A program made the translations under genes and the position numbers. From Microcosmobacter sp040493455 (lineage in GTDB: Bacteria > Bacteroidota > Bacteroidia > Flavobacteriales > Flavobacteriaceae): a stretch of 64,000 bases of DNA. The notes under the pieces are model-generated. The model had not been told where the DNA came from, ran no database searches, and saw only the letters and a list, made by a program, of their open reading frames with translations. Of this stretch, positions 49,743 through 58,249 are shown one piece after another (the stretch's first letter is position 1; the number at the start of each line of letters is the position of its first letter). The stretch is from positions 248,001-312,000 of the forward strand of contig NZ_JANFDA010000001.1 of NCBI RefSeq assembly GCF_040493455.1, read 5' to 3'.

Positions 49743-51386
49743 CTATTTTAGTTTAAGTGTTCCCAGCCTAGCTCCTTTTTTATTGGATCCGTAAATAATA
49801 GCTTCGTCGCCACTTACTCTAAAATTAGTTACTGGCTGTACAACGATTTGTCTTTTCTCGAAATCTTTTGGATCTATACGTTCCATTTCACCAGTATTCT
49901 CATCAAAGATAAACGCTACTGGAATCATTTTATTAACATTTCTAACTTTTTTTACATCGTCAATATCTGTGGTTCCAATATTCTTTGGGTCGTCATTCAC
50001 AATAATAGTCAGTTTCCCGTCTTTGTATAATGGCAGAGAACTTAGGTATTCTGGCCCTCTTCCGAGTATTGCTAATGGGAACATTACAGATGCAGATACA
50101 GTAACGTTACCGCTACTTCCCCAACCGCCTAGTCCAAGGCTCAACTGTTGCACAGTTACTTGTTGTTCTTTTGGAACTACATTGCTCCATTGCAATGTCC
50201 CGTCTGGGTTTAATGACGTTACAATAACTTCATTAGAAATATAGGTTATTGGTGTGAATTGTAGTGGTCCAATCCCTGATGGTCTTCCAACTATGGATAA
50301 AAAATAATCTGAAAGTATCAGGATTCCACCATTGTCTTTTTCAAAAAAGTGCGTGTTTCTGTAGTAAGGATTTAGGTCTTTACCCTTTTTTGCACGACGC
50401 TCTCCTATGATTTTAGATCTAGTTTCTACAGTAAACTCATTGAATGTCTCTTTGATAACTTTGTTTGCTTGATAATCTGCAGTGACATCAAAAATACCTT
50501 CAAGTCCAAATCTAGCTTTTCCGCTTCGCTTTAGGTCAGAATAAAAGCCAATCATATGTAGGCTATTGTCTTTTGTTTCTAGTATGGAACAGTTAATTGC
50601 TCTTTTCCCAGAAAGGTTGACTTTCAATTCTTGTTTTTCATAACCTTTGTTAGCTAGGTAAGAGTGAAGCGTAATATTGTTGTGAGTCGTTTTTTGTTTC
50701 TTATCTCTGTAGCTTTCAGTTGTTGTAATAAATACATCGCCATGCTCATTTACTGCAAAGCTTGAGAAATCGAACGTAAGGTCTTTTCTATCTTCAAAAA
50801 CAGATTCATAGTTGTCTTCTAGTACAACAGACATATTTTTGTCTAAAAGCACAAAACTATAGGTTAGGGTTTCTTTCTTTTCTATAACTCCTACGTGCGA
50901 CACAATGTAATTGATATCATCATAAGACCTATCGAATACAAAGCCTCCTTTGTACTTTTTCTTAGGTACTTTGACCGATAGAATTGTTTTAAACTTTCCT
51001 AGCTTTAAGTCTTTTGAAACTTCTTTAGCAACAAAATTGTTTTTCTTGTTTTTCTTATCGTAATAAGATGCCATCAAATAGACCTTATCTTCAACAACTG
51101 TAAGATCTTCTAAAAAGACCTTGTTGCCATTGATTTTATCAAATTTTAATGGAATACTCTTCTTGAATTTCTTTGTGGTGTTGTCAAAGGATTGCAGGAA
51201 ATACTTTTTCTTCTTATTCGCTAAGACATAAATAGTATTGTCCACAACGCCTGCTATTTGCACGATACTACCATCAGTGTTGGTTATTGTTTCTCCAAAG
51301 TCTAGTGACACATTTCCAACTTGGAGTTGGGCGTTGGTTAAGTTTACAGTAAGCAATAGTAAAAATAGAGCTGTAATTTTTTTCAT
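49743..51386 (-). CDS. Exported protein of unknown function
   Basis: 547 residues, signal peptide MKKITALFLLLLTVNLTNAQ. It is beta-rich with repeating hydrophobic strands (VAKEVSKDLKLGKFKTILSV, DDINYIVSHVGVIEKKETLTY, GDVFITTTESYRDKK), which suggests a propeller or a stack of beta sheets. No T9SS sorting domain or lipobox is seen, so it is likely periplasmic or an outer-membrane associated protein. I do not recognise the family. It precedes the flippase gene on the same strand. Confidence 0.75.
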   Translation of the reverse strand: MKKITALFLLLLTVNLTNAQLQVGNVSLDFGETITNTDGSIVQIAGVVDNTIYVLANKKKKYFLQSFDNTTKKFKKSIPLKFDKINGNKVFLEDLTVVEDKVYLMASYYDKKNKKNNFVAKEVSKDLKLGKFKTILSVKVPKKKYKGGFVFDRSYDDINYIVSHVGVIEKKETLTYSFVLLDKNMSVVLEDNYESVFEDRKDLTFDFSSFAVNEHGDVFITTTESYRDKKQKTTHNNITLHSYLANKGYEKQELKVNLSGKRAINCSILETKDNSLHMIGFYSDLKRSGKARFGLEGIFDVTADYQANKVIKETFNEFTVETRSKIIGERRAKKGKDLNPYYRNTHFFEKDNGGILILSDYFLSIVGRPSGIGPLQFTPITYISNEVIVTSLNPDGTLQWSNVVPKEQQVTVQQLSLGLGGWGSSGNVTVSASVMFPLAILGRGPEYLSSLPLYKDGKLTIIVNDDPKNIGTTDIDDVKKVRNVNKMIPVAFIFDENTGEMERIDPKDFEKRQIVVQPVTNFRVSGDEAIIYGSNKKGARLGTLKLK

Positions 51387-51434
51387 AATGTTGTTGTTGA
51401 GTTGAATTGATTATAGAAGCGTAAATATAGATTT

Positions 51435-51953
51435 TTATCGCTTATTCTGACGTACAGCTGGATAGTTTATTTGCTGACGTTCAACAACATTATTAATCTT
51501 AAAATATTTTACCTCATCATTCTCAATATAACTCACAACACATTCGTTATCCTGAAGCTCAAAAGGAATAGGTTTTGGTAGTTCTATTTTGTTCTCCGAT
51601 TCCTCTTTTGGATCATTACTTATGATGATATCTTTTGTCGTATTTGGTTTTGAAACAAATCGCCCTATATAGGTCACTGTTCCGTTAAACTCTTTGGCCT
51701 CAAGCTTAACTGCTTTTCCTCTAAAGTAAACAGAATCTAGTGCTATGTTGTTTGTTTGCTTTACTTCTGCAGGTATGAAAATGTTTAGTCCTGTTCCTGC
51801 AGCTTCCACGCCACCTGCCCATGCTTGGCAATACACTTCTCCAAAGCTAAGAGGGGCTTGCTTTTGAAGGTTTTTAGAACTAGAACATTGTGAAAAGCTT
51901 GTCATAACTATAAAACCAATTATTAAAAAGGCTATTTTTTTTACTTGTTTCAT
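51435..51953 (-). CDS. Lipoprotein, unknown
   Basis: 172 residues. Signal peptide MKQVKKIAFLIIGFIVMTSFSQCSSS with lipobox and Cys23. The mature part has YCQAWAGGVEAAGTGLNIFIP and several beta strands, ending in a basic tail. I recognise no family. It is the upstream neighbour of the 547-residue exported protein on the same strand, 48 bases away, and is separated from the atp operon by a terminator. Confidence 0.75.
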   Translation of the reverse strand: MKQVKKIAFLIIGFIVMTSFSQCSSSKNLQKQAPLSFGEVYCQAWAGGVEAAGTGLNIFIPAEVKQTNNIALDSVYFRGKAVKLEAKEFNGTVTYIGRFVSKPNTTKDIIISNDPKEESENKIELPKPIPFELQDNECVVSYIENDEVKYFKINNVVERQQINYPAVRQNKR

Positions 51954-52002
51954 CTGCTTGAAATTAGTGTTTTAAAGATATAGAACAAAAGTTATTCCAT
52001 AA

Positions 52003-52049
52003 AAAACCTCACTCATCCTTCGACTTCGCTCAGGAACCAGTGAGGTTTT
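52003..52049 (-). terminator. Terminator of the main atp operon, carrying a dispersed repeat in its loop
   Basis: AAAACCTCACT pairs perfectly with AGTGAGGTTTT. The long loop contains CTTCGACTTCGCTCAGG, a common intergenic repeat in this group. On the minus strand a T run follows, about 60 bases after atpG. Confidence 0.75.
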
Positions 52050-52110
52050 AAATATTATGTAACTTTTTTAGTTATTCAAAGCTTCGTTTTTTTGAACATT
52101 TGGCTTGCGC

Positions 52111-52971
52111 CTAATTGTTCAATGCTTCTGCTCCACCAACAATTTCAAGGATTTCGTTAGTAATTGCAGCCTGACGTGCTTTGTTATAAGTCAGCTTCAA
52201 TTGATCTCTCAATTCGGTTGCGTTGTCTGTTGCTTTGTGCATTGCAGTCATACGCGCACCATGTTCTGAAGCAAAACTATCTCTAATAGCCTTAAACAAT
52301 TGTGTTTTTAATGACTTTGGAATCAATTGCTCTACAATTTCCTCTTTAGAAGGTTCGAAGATGTAATCTAGGTTTACATTTGCTTCTCCTTCAACAGGCA
52401 CTATAGGCAAAAACTGTTCAGTCATTACGATTTGAGTTGCAGCATTCTTGAACTTGTTGTAAACCAATTCGATTTTATCGAATTCACCTTCAACAAATTT
52501 GTTCATAATCATTTCAGCAATTTCAGCAACATTATCGAACGTTAAGTCGTCAAATACTTCGCTATTATTAGCAATGACATTACCCGCTTTAGACAATGCG
52601 TCATTCGCTTTTTTACCAATTGCTAAGTACGATACTTCTTGGTTTGCGTAAGTGTCATTTGTCAATCTACTAACTTCTTTAATGATGTTAGAGTTAAACG
52701 CACCACACAATCCTCTATTAGAAGTAATTGCAACAATAAGTACTTTGTTTACGTCGCGTTGCTCTGCAAATTTACTTCCAGAATCTGCATCTAAAGTAGC
52801 ACTAAGGCTTTGCAATAATTCTGTAAGCTTATCTGCATAAGGACGCATAGCAGTAATAGCATCTTGTGCCTTCTTTAACTTTGCAGCAGATACCATTTTC
52901 ATGGCACTGGTAATCTGCATCGTAGAAGATACCGATGATATTCTGTTACGTATTTCTTTTAAGTTTGCCAT
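52111..52971 (-). CDS. atpG: F1Fo ATP synthase gamma subunit
   Basis: 286 residues. N-terminal ANLKEIRNRISSVSSTMQITSAMKMVSAAKLKKAQ and C-terminal RMTAMHKATDNATELRDQLKLTYNKARQAAIT form the coiled-coil shaft of gamma, which turns inside the alpha3-beta3 head. Last gene of the operon B-E-F-H-A-G. It starts 12 bases after the atpA stop. Confidence 0.98.
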   Translation of the reverse strand: MANLKEIRNRISSVSSTMQITSAMKMVSAAKLKKAQDAITAMRPYADKLTELLQSLSATLDADSGSKFAEQRDVNKVLIVAITSNRGLCGAFNSNIIKEVSRLTNDTYANQEVSYLAIGKKANDALSKAGNVIANNSEVFDDLTFDNVAEIAEMIMNKFVEGEFDKIELVYNKFKNAATQIVMTEQFLPIVPVEGEANVNLDYIFEPSKEEIVEQLIPKSLKTQLFKAIRDSFASEHGARMTAMHKATDNATELRDQLKLTYNKARQAAITNEILEIVGGAEALNN

Positions 52972-52983
52972 TCTCTTTTAGAA

Positions 52984-54561
52984 TTAAGCGTATTTAGCAG
53001 CTAAATCTTTACAAACGTTAGTTAAGGTATCTGTTACCTCATCAGTTAATTTACCTGCTTTTAAAGTATCTAAAACGTCTCTGTGCTTAGCGTTAAGGAA
53101 TTCGATATAATCTCTTTCGAATTCTTTTACTTTCTCTACAGGAACGTCTCTTAGTAAGTTTTTAGATCCAGCATAAATAATTGCTACCTGATCTTCTACT
53201 GTGTAAGGGTCGTTTTGAGCTTGCTTTAAGATCTCAACGTTACGCTTACCTTTTTCAATTACGTTTAGTGTTGCAGCATCAAGGTCTGATCCGAACTTAG
53301 CAAATGCTTCTAGTTCACGGAACTGCGCCTGGTCTAACTTCAATGTACCTGCTACTTTCTTCATTGATTTAATCTGAGCCGAACCACCTACACGCGATAC
53401 AGAAATACCTACGTTAATTGCTGGACGTACACCAGAGTTAAATAAATCTGATTCTAAGAATATCTGACCATCTGTAATCGAGATTACGTTTGTTGGGATA
53501 TATGCTGATACGTCACCTGCTTGAGTTTCGATAATTGGTAATGCTGTTAACGAACCGCCTCCTTTTACCATTGGTCTTAAAGACTCTGGAAGGTCGTTCA
53601 TGTTCTTAGCAATATCATCATCTGCAATAACTTTTGCAGCACGCTCTAATAATCTTGAGTGTAAGTAGAATACGTCACCAGGATATGCTTCACGTCCTGG
53701 AGGTCTACGTAATAATAATGATACCTCACGGTAAGCAACTGCTTGCTTAGATAAGTCATCATATACGATTAATGCTGGACGACCAGTATCTCTAAAGTAC
53801 TCACCAATTGCAGCTCCTGCGAATGGTGCATATACTTGCATTGGTGCTGGATCTGATGCGTTAGCAGCTACGATTACTGTATATGCTAAAGCTCCTTTTT
53901 CTTCTAAAGTTTTAGCGATTCCTGCAACAGTAGATGCCTTTTGACCTACAGCTACGTATACACAGAATACAGGCTCACCTGCATCGTAAAATTCTTTTTG
54001 ATTTAAGATGGTATCAATACATACTGTAGTCTTACCAGTCTGACGGTCTCCAATTACCAACTCACGCTGACCTCTACCTACTGGAATCATAGCGTCGATA
54101 GACTTAATTCCTGTTTGCATTGGCTCATCAACTGGTTGACGATAGATAACACCTGGAGCTTTACGCTCTAAAGGCATTTCGTAAAGGTCTCCACCTATTG
54201 GTCCTTTACCGTCGATTGGGTTACCAAGTGTATCAACAACACGTCCAACCATCTCTTCTCCTACTTTAATAGAAGCGATACGCTCAGTACGCTTTACTGT
54301 AGCACCTTCTTTGATTTCTTTTGAAGGTCCTAATAATACAACACCAACATTGTCTTCTTCAAGGTTAAGAACGATTCCTTCTAAACCGTTTTCAAACTCT
54401 ACTAACTCTCCATATTGAGCGTTAGATAATCCGTAAACACGTGCAATACCATCACCAACAGTTAATACTGTTCCTACTTCATCTAATGAAGCACTTGCTT
54501 CAAAACCTGAAAGTTGTTGTTTTAAAATTGCTGATACTTCAGCTGGTTTTACTTCTGCCAT
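52984..54561 (-). CDS. atpA: F1Fo ATP synthase alpha subunit
   Basis: 525 residues. P-loop GDRQTGKT (about 170-177), VAVGQKASTVA and RPAINVGISVSRVGGSAQ are diagnostic. It forms the non-catalytic nucleotide sites of F1. Between atpH (60 bases upstream) and atpG. Full length. Confidence 0.98.
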   Translation of the reverse strand: MAEVKPAEVSAILKQQLSGFEASASLDEVGTVLTVGDGIARVYGLSNAQYGELVEFENGLEGIVLNLEEDNVGVVLLGPSKEIKEGATVKRTERIASIKVGEEMVGRVVDTLGNPIDGKGPIGGDLYEMPLERKAPGVIYRQPVDEPMQTGIKSIDAMIPVGRGQRELVIGDRQTGKTTVCIDTILNQKEFYDAGEPVFCVYVAVGQKASTVAGIAKTLEEKGALAYTVIVAANASDPAPMQVYAPFAGAAIGEYFRDTGRPALIVYDDLSKQAVAYREVSLLLRRPPGREAYPGDVFYLHSRLLERAAKVIADDDIAKNMNDLPESLRPMVKGGGSLTALPIIETQAGDVSAYIPTNVISITDGQIFLESDLFNSGVRPAINVGISVSRVGGSAQIKSMKKVAGTLKLDQAQFRELEAFAKFGSDLDAATLNVIEKGKRNVEILKQAQNDPYTVEDQVAIIYAGSKNLLRDVPVEKVKEFERDYIEFLNAKHRDVLDTLKAGKLTDEVTDTLTNVCKDLAAKYA

Positions 54562-54620
54562 CTTTTTAGATATTAGATTTTGCTTTAATGTCGCTTCGAG
54601 AACCTCAGCGACCAGCTATT

Positions 54621-55160
54621 TTAGTTTAATGTAAATTCTCTTTTTAGTTTGTTTAACTGATTAGCGATGCTAGCGTTATACTCTTTGTCACCAACTCTTA
54701 AAATGAAGCCTCCTAAAATGTCTTCATTCACAATATTGGTAATTTCTACTTTATCGCTATCTGTTAAGTCTTTAACCTTAGCTAAGACTTTTGCTTTTAA
54801 ATCATCTGTTAATGGTAACGCTGTAGTTACTGTAGCTTCAACGATACCTTGTGTTTTGTCAAACAACTCTTGATATTTAACAGCAATTGCCCCAATAATA
54901 TCAATACGCTTGTTTGTAATAAGAACATCTAATAATCCTTTAGTTGTTCCATTAAGGCCTGTAAACACTTTTAACAGCGCTTCCTTTTTAGTCTCAGACT
55001 TAATCACTGAGCTTTGTAGCATCTGGCTTAAGTCTGCACTTTCAGAAATAGTGTTAGCAATCGCTTTCATATCTGCATTAACAGCTTCAGCGACATTGTT
55101 TTCTTGTGCTAAATCTAAAACTGCTTTTGCGTAACGTATTGCTGCTCTTGTTCCTGCCAT
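54621..55160 (-). CDS. atpH: F1Fo ATP synthase delta subunit
   Basis: 179 residues. The pattern RAAIRYAKAVLDLAQENN at the start and the C-terminal VTTALPLTDDLKAKVLAKVKDL...GGFILRVGDKEYNASIANQLNKLKREF is typical of delta/OSCP, which joins the head to the b stalk. It lies 8 bases after atpF. Confidence 0.96.
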   Translation of the reverse strand: MAGTRAAIRYAKAVLDLAQENNVAEAVNADMKAIANTISESADLSQMLQSSVIKSETKKEALLKVFTGLNGTTKGLLDVLITNKRIDIIGAIAVKYQELFDKTQGIVEATVTTALPLTDDLKAKVLAKVKDLTDSDKVEITNIVNEDILGGFILRVGDKEYNASIANQLNKLKREFTLN

Positions 55161-55167
55161 TATACTC

Positions 55168-55662
55168 TTAGTTTAATGTTGCTTCTCCCAACATAGATTC
55201 AACCAATTCTAATTGCTTGTCTTTATTGGCTAATTCTGTTTTAACTACTTTTTCTGCAATCTCCATTGACAATCCGGCAACATGATTTTTCAACTCAGCC
55301 ATTGCAGCTTTCTTTTCGCTATCAATAGCAGCTTGAGCTTGCTCAATCATTTTACTTGCTTGTTCTTGAGCTTCTTCTTTAGCATCAGCAATCATCTTGT
55401 TCTTCATCTCACGAGCTTCCTTAAGCATCGCTTCTCTTTCTGCACGAGCTTCTTTAAGAATACGCTCATTATCTGCTTGTAGATTCTCCATCTCTTTACG
55501 AGCATCTTCAGCAGAAGCTAAGGCTTTCTTGATTCCTTCTTCTCTATCGCTAACTGCGCCAAGAATTGGTTTCCAAGCAAATTTTCTTAATATAAAAAGT
55601 AAAAATAAGAAGGTAATTACCGTCCAAAATACTAAGCCTAATCCAGGTGTAATTAAATCCAT
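55168..55662 (-). CDS. atpF: F1Fo ATP synthase b subunit
   Basis: 164 residues: one N-terminal membrane helix (GLGLVFWTVITFLFLLFILRKF, about 7-28) and a long charged helix that makes the peripheral stalk (EEGIKKALASAEDARKEMENL and onward). Members of this operon order have one b gene. It is 78 bases after atpE. Confidence 0.97.
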   Translation of the reverse strand: MDLITPGLGLVFWTVITFLFLLFILRKFAWKPILGAVSDREEGIKKALASAEDARKEMENLQADNERILKEARAEREAMLKEAREMKNKMIADAKEEAQEQASKMIEQAQAAIDSEKKAAMAELKNHVAGLSMEIAEKVVKTELANKDKQLELVESMLGEATLN

Positions 55663-55740
55663 TTCTTTGTGTTTTTTTAATTTAAATTTTTAAAAAACAC
55701 AGAAGCAACCAACCGTTACTTCTGTGCTTGTTGTAAATCA

Positions 55741-55947
55741 TTACACGATTAATGCTGCTACAACGCCAAAAAGCGCTACCGCTTCTACGAAGGCTGCTAA
55801 GATTAACGCAGAAGATTGAATCTTTCCGTGCATTTCAGGTTGACGTGCCATAGCTTCCATAGCAGATCCACCAATCTTACCAATACCTACACCAGCTCCG
55901 ATAGCTGCTAAACCAGCTCCAATTGCCGCAATTCCAGTAATAGTCAT
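55741..55947 (-). CDS. atpE: F1Fo ATP synthase c subunit
   Basis: 68 residues forming a helical hairpin: a Gly-rich first helix (GAGLAAIGAGVGIGKIGG), polar loop ARQPE and a second helix with the ion-carrying Glu in AAFVEAVALFG. No Gln is seen in the first helix at the usual sodium site, so proton coupling is more likely. It is followed by atpF and preceded by atpB, 23 bases away. Confidence 0.97.
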   Translation of the reverse strand: MTITGIAAIGAGLAAIGAGVGIGKIGGSAMEAMARQPEMHGKIQSSALILAAFVEAVALFGVVAALIV

Positions 55948-55970
55948 AACTATAAAATTTAAATTAATTA

Positions 55971-57071
55971 TTAATGATGTGCTTCTTCAGTTGCCATACC
56001 AAAATATAAGGCAGACAATACTGTAAAAATATATGCTTGTATTGCTGTTACTACAATCTCTATAATACCTATAAATAATGAAAAGGCTACAGAAACAGGT
56101 GCAACTGCAATGGTTTTAAATATAAATATCAAAGACATTAACGCTAATATGATAATGTGTCCTGCTGTAATGTTAGCAAAGAGACGTATCATTAGCGAAA
56201 TTGGCTTTGTGAAAATTCCGATTAGTTCTATTGGCATTAAGAATATTTTCATTGGCACTGGTACTCCAGGCATCCAGAAAATATGTTTCCAATAGTTAGA
56301 GTTACCACTCAAAGTAGTAATGATAAATGTAAACAGTGCTAGTGTCATTGTAAACGCAATGTTACCACTTAAGTTAGCACCATTTAATATTGGTATTAAT
56401 CCAAAGATATTATTAACCCAAATAAAGAAGAATACCGTTAATAAATATGGCATGTATCTTTTGTACTTGTGCTCACCAATCATAGGTCTTGCAATCTCAT
56501 CTCTTACAAACACTACCAAAGGCTCAACAAATCCTGCAATCCCTGTTGGGACATTATCTTCTGATTTTCTGTAACGTCTTGCTGCTGAAATGAAGATTAA
56601 TAATAATACAACTACAGAAACCCACATCATGAAAACGTTTCTTGTAATTGAGAAGTCTAAAGGCTTAACTGCATTTGTTGGATGATGAGCTTCATCAAAC
56701 GCTACTTCAGTCTCTCCTGCGTTTAACTGATATATTTTTTCATGAACATTTACAAAACGACCACCATTCTTTTCTACGATAACCTTCCCGTTATAATCGT
56801 GGTGAAAATCGGAAGACATAAATGTTGTCAATCCATTATCTGTCCATAAGATTACAGGAAGTGGGATTGAAATATGCTTTTCATTTTCTTTCCCTTCATT
56901 GAATGTAACGATATGCATTCCGTAAGCATCCTTAACGTGGTGCATAATCATCTCTTTGGCATTGAATTCTTTACCGTCGCCTCCTTCTTCTGTAGAGCTC
57001 GCAAAAGCTACTGTAGAAAAAGCTAAAAATAAAACAGAAAATATGGCTGTTTTTAAGGTGTTTAATGTCAT
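55971..57071 (-). CDS. atpB: F1Fo ATP synthase a subunit with N-terminal extension
   Basis: 366 residues, longer than the usual 240-270. A signal peptide (LKTAIFSVLFLAFSTVAFA) and a soluble, presumably periplasmic, domain of about 120 residues precede the membrane part. The conserved Arg of the proton path lies in SLMIRLFANITAGHI, and the C-terminal helices include FSLFIGIIEIVVTAIQAYIFTVL. The extension is a common trait of Bacteroidota a subunits. It is the first gene of the operon and has a perfect promoter at 57110-57139. Confidence 0.96.
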   Translation of the reverse strand: MTLNTLKTAIFSVLFLAFSTVAFASSTEEGGDGKEFNAKEMIMHHVKDAYGMHIVTFNEGKENEKHISIPLPVILWTDNGLTTFMSSDFHHDYNGKVIVEKNGGRFVNVHEKIYQLNAGETEVAFDEAHHPTNAVKPLDFSITRNVFMMWVSVVVLLLIFISAARRYRKSEDNVPTGIAGFVEPLVVFVRDEIARPMIGEHKYKRYMPYLLTVFFFIWVNNIFGLIPILNGANLSGNIAFTMTLALFTFIITTLSGNSNYWKHIFWMPGVPVPMKIFLMPIELIGIFTKPISLMIRLFANITAGHIIILALMSLIFIFKTIAVAPVSVAFSLFIGIIEIVVTAIQAYIFTVLSALYFGMATEEAHH

Positions 57072-57109
57072 TTCTTATGTATTAAAAATACCTTGCTCTA
57101 AATTCGGTG

Positions 57110-57139
57110 CAAATGTACATACATTAAATGAATTGGCAA
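57110..57139 (-). promoter_or_regulatory. Promoter of the main atp operon
   Basis: On the minus strand TTG (57137-57139), exactly 19 bases, then TACATTTG (57110-57117). This is a full match to the Bacteroidota consensus, 39 bases before the atpB ATG. Confidence 0.85.
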
Positions 57140-57185
57140 ACTATATTTAGAGTATATTTTTAAAGGATTTTTTGGCTTAAAAAAG

Positions 57186-57593
57186 CTACTTTTTTTGAAG
57201 GAATTTGGTCAATGAAAAAACCTCGAAAAACAAGAATAAAAAATAAGGGATGAAGAAGTTAAAAACGTCTGGTTGTTTGTTCTCAAAATCCGATAAAATC
57301 AATGGCAATAGGAATATTATCGACAGTGCCATCTTAACAAAGGTGACAATCATGAAGGCATTAAAGATATCTGTCTTCCCAGAACTATATCGATAATTTA
57401 TTACTGAAAACAAGATCGTAGTTACCACAAAATGAAAGGCATAGATTTGCCAAATTGGAAAAAATAAGACTAAGTCTTTAGCAAAATGATGCAGCAGATA
57501 AAAGTGAATTGCAAATAATGACAGCGTTAATAGTATCGCTTGAATTAAAAACGTAGTTTGGTTTTTTCTGAATTCTGAATTCATATTACTCAT
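57186..57593 (-). CDS. Small membrane protein next to ATP synthase (AtpI-like position)
   Basis: 135 residues from ATG 57593, with four membrane helices (about 18-35 TFLIQAILLTLSLFAIHFYLL, 40-60, 75-100 and 113-133). It begins within the end of the 87-residue gene (ATGAGTAA overlap). Position upstream of atpB and the membrane layout recall AtpI/Unc1-type assembly factors, but sequence evidence is weak. A later ATG at 57584 is also possible. It may help c-ring assembly or Mg2+ handling; that is inference. Confidence 0.65.
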   Translation of the reverse strand: MSNMNSEFRKNQTTFLIQAILLTLSLFAIHFYLLHHFAKDLVLFFPIWQIYAFHFVVTTILFSVINYRYSSGKTDIFNAFMIVTFVKMALSIIFLLPLILSDFENKQPDVFNFFIPYFLFLFFEVFSLTKFLQKK

Positions 57594-57849
57594 CATCCTT
57601 TGAGGCTGCAATAATACGTCTTATTACAAAAACTACAGCCAAAATAACAGATAATAATGATAGTATTACTGTATATAGCTTGTGATCGTTGGGAAATTTT
57701 TCGTCTAATTTAACGCCAATAAAGGTTCCTATGCCTATAATGGCAAACATTTGTATTGCAATTCCAGAAAAACGCGCGTATGTATTAAGCTGTTTTTTCT
57801 GTTCCCGGAATGGTTTGTTGTTTTGGTCTTGTGGCTTGTGTTGTTCCAT
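57586..57849 (-). CDS. AtpZ/AtpI-like ATP synthase accessory protein
   Basis: 87 residues from ATG 57849 (MEQHKPQDQNNKPFREQKK). A basic N-terminus is followed by two membrane helices (about 27-44 FSGIAIQMFAIIGIGTFIGV and 56-78 LYTVILSLLSVILAVVFVIRRI) with KLDEKFPNDHKL between, the layout of AtpZ/AtpI-type gene-1 proteins of ATP synthase operons. It overlaps the bactofilin gene by 65 bases in another frame and the next gene by 8 bases. Confidence 0.8.
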   Translation of the reverse strand: MEQHKPQDQNNKPFREQKKQLNTYARFSGIAIQMFAIIGIGTFIGVKLDEKFPNDHKLYTVILSLLSVILAVVFVIRRIIAASKDDE

Positions 57850-58228
57850 TGCCAAGTGGTTTTACAGCGCCTTTCATACTACAAGTCGCATTAAAGGTTG
57901 CTCCTGGCTCTACGGCTAGTTTACCGATAACAACTTCGCCTTCTATATGTGCTGTAGATTTTAGTGTGAGCGTTCCTGAAAGTTGCAGCTTACCAGAAAA
58001 TTTACCTTCAAAGTCAGCATTCTCGCCTTGTAAGGTGCCTTTGATAAACCCCATTTTTCCAACGACTACTTTGCCAGATGTTTTAACGTTTCCTTCGATA
58101 GTACCATCGATTCTAAAAGCTCCGCTACTATTGATGTCACCTACAATCTTGGTGCCTTGCGCAATAATGTTTTGTTGTGTTGATGTTTCCATGGTTGTTT
58201 TGTTTTTTTTGCTGCCTGTAGAAAACAT
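57785..58228 (-). CDS. Bactofilin (polymer-forming cytoskeletal protein)
   Basis: 147 residues. The bactofilin core (about 20-115) shows short beta-helix rungs rich in Gly and hydrophobic residues (GTKIVGDINSSGAFRIDGTIEG, GKVVVGKMGFIKGTLQGENAD, GEVVIGKLAVEPGA). Bactofilins self-assemble into filaments that support cell shape or envelope positioning. The C-terminal tail is Thr/Gln-rich. It lies 21 bases after the SprE-like gene and its end overlaps the accessory gene of the atp cluster by 65 bases. Confidence 0.9.
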   Translation of the reverse strand: MFSTGSKKNKTTMETSTQQNIIAQGTKIVGDINSSGAFRIDGTIEGNVKTSGKVVVGKMGFIKGTLQGENADFEGKFSGKLQLSGTLTLKSTAHIEGEVVIGKLAVEPGATFNATCSMKGAVKPLGNGTTQATRPKQQTIPGTEKTA

Positions 58229-58249
58229 TGATGTAGGTTTTAGTTTTAG

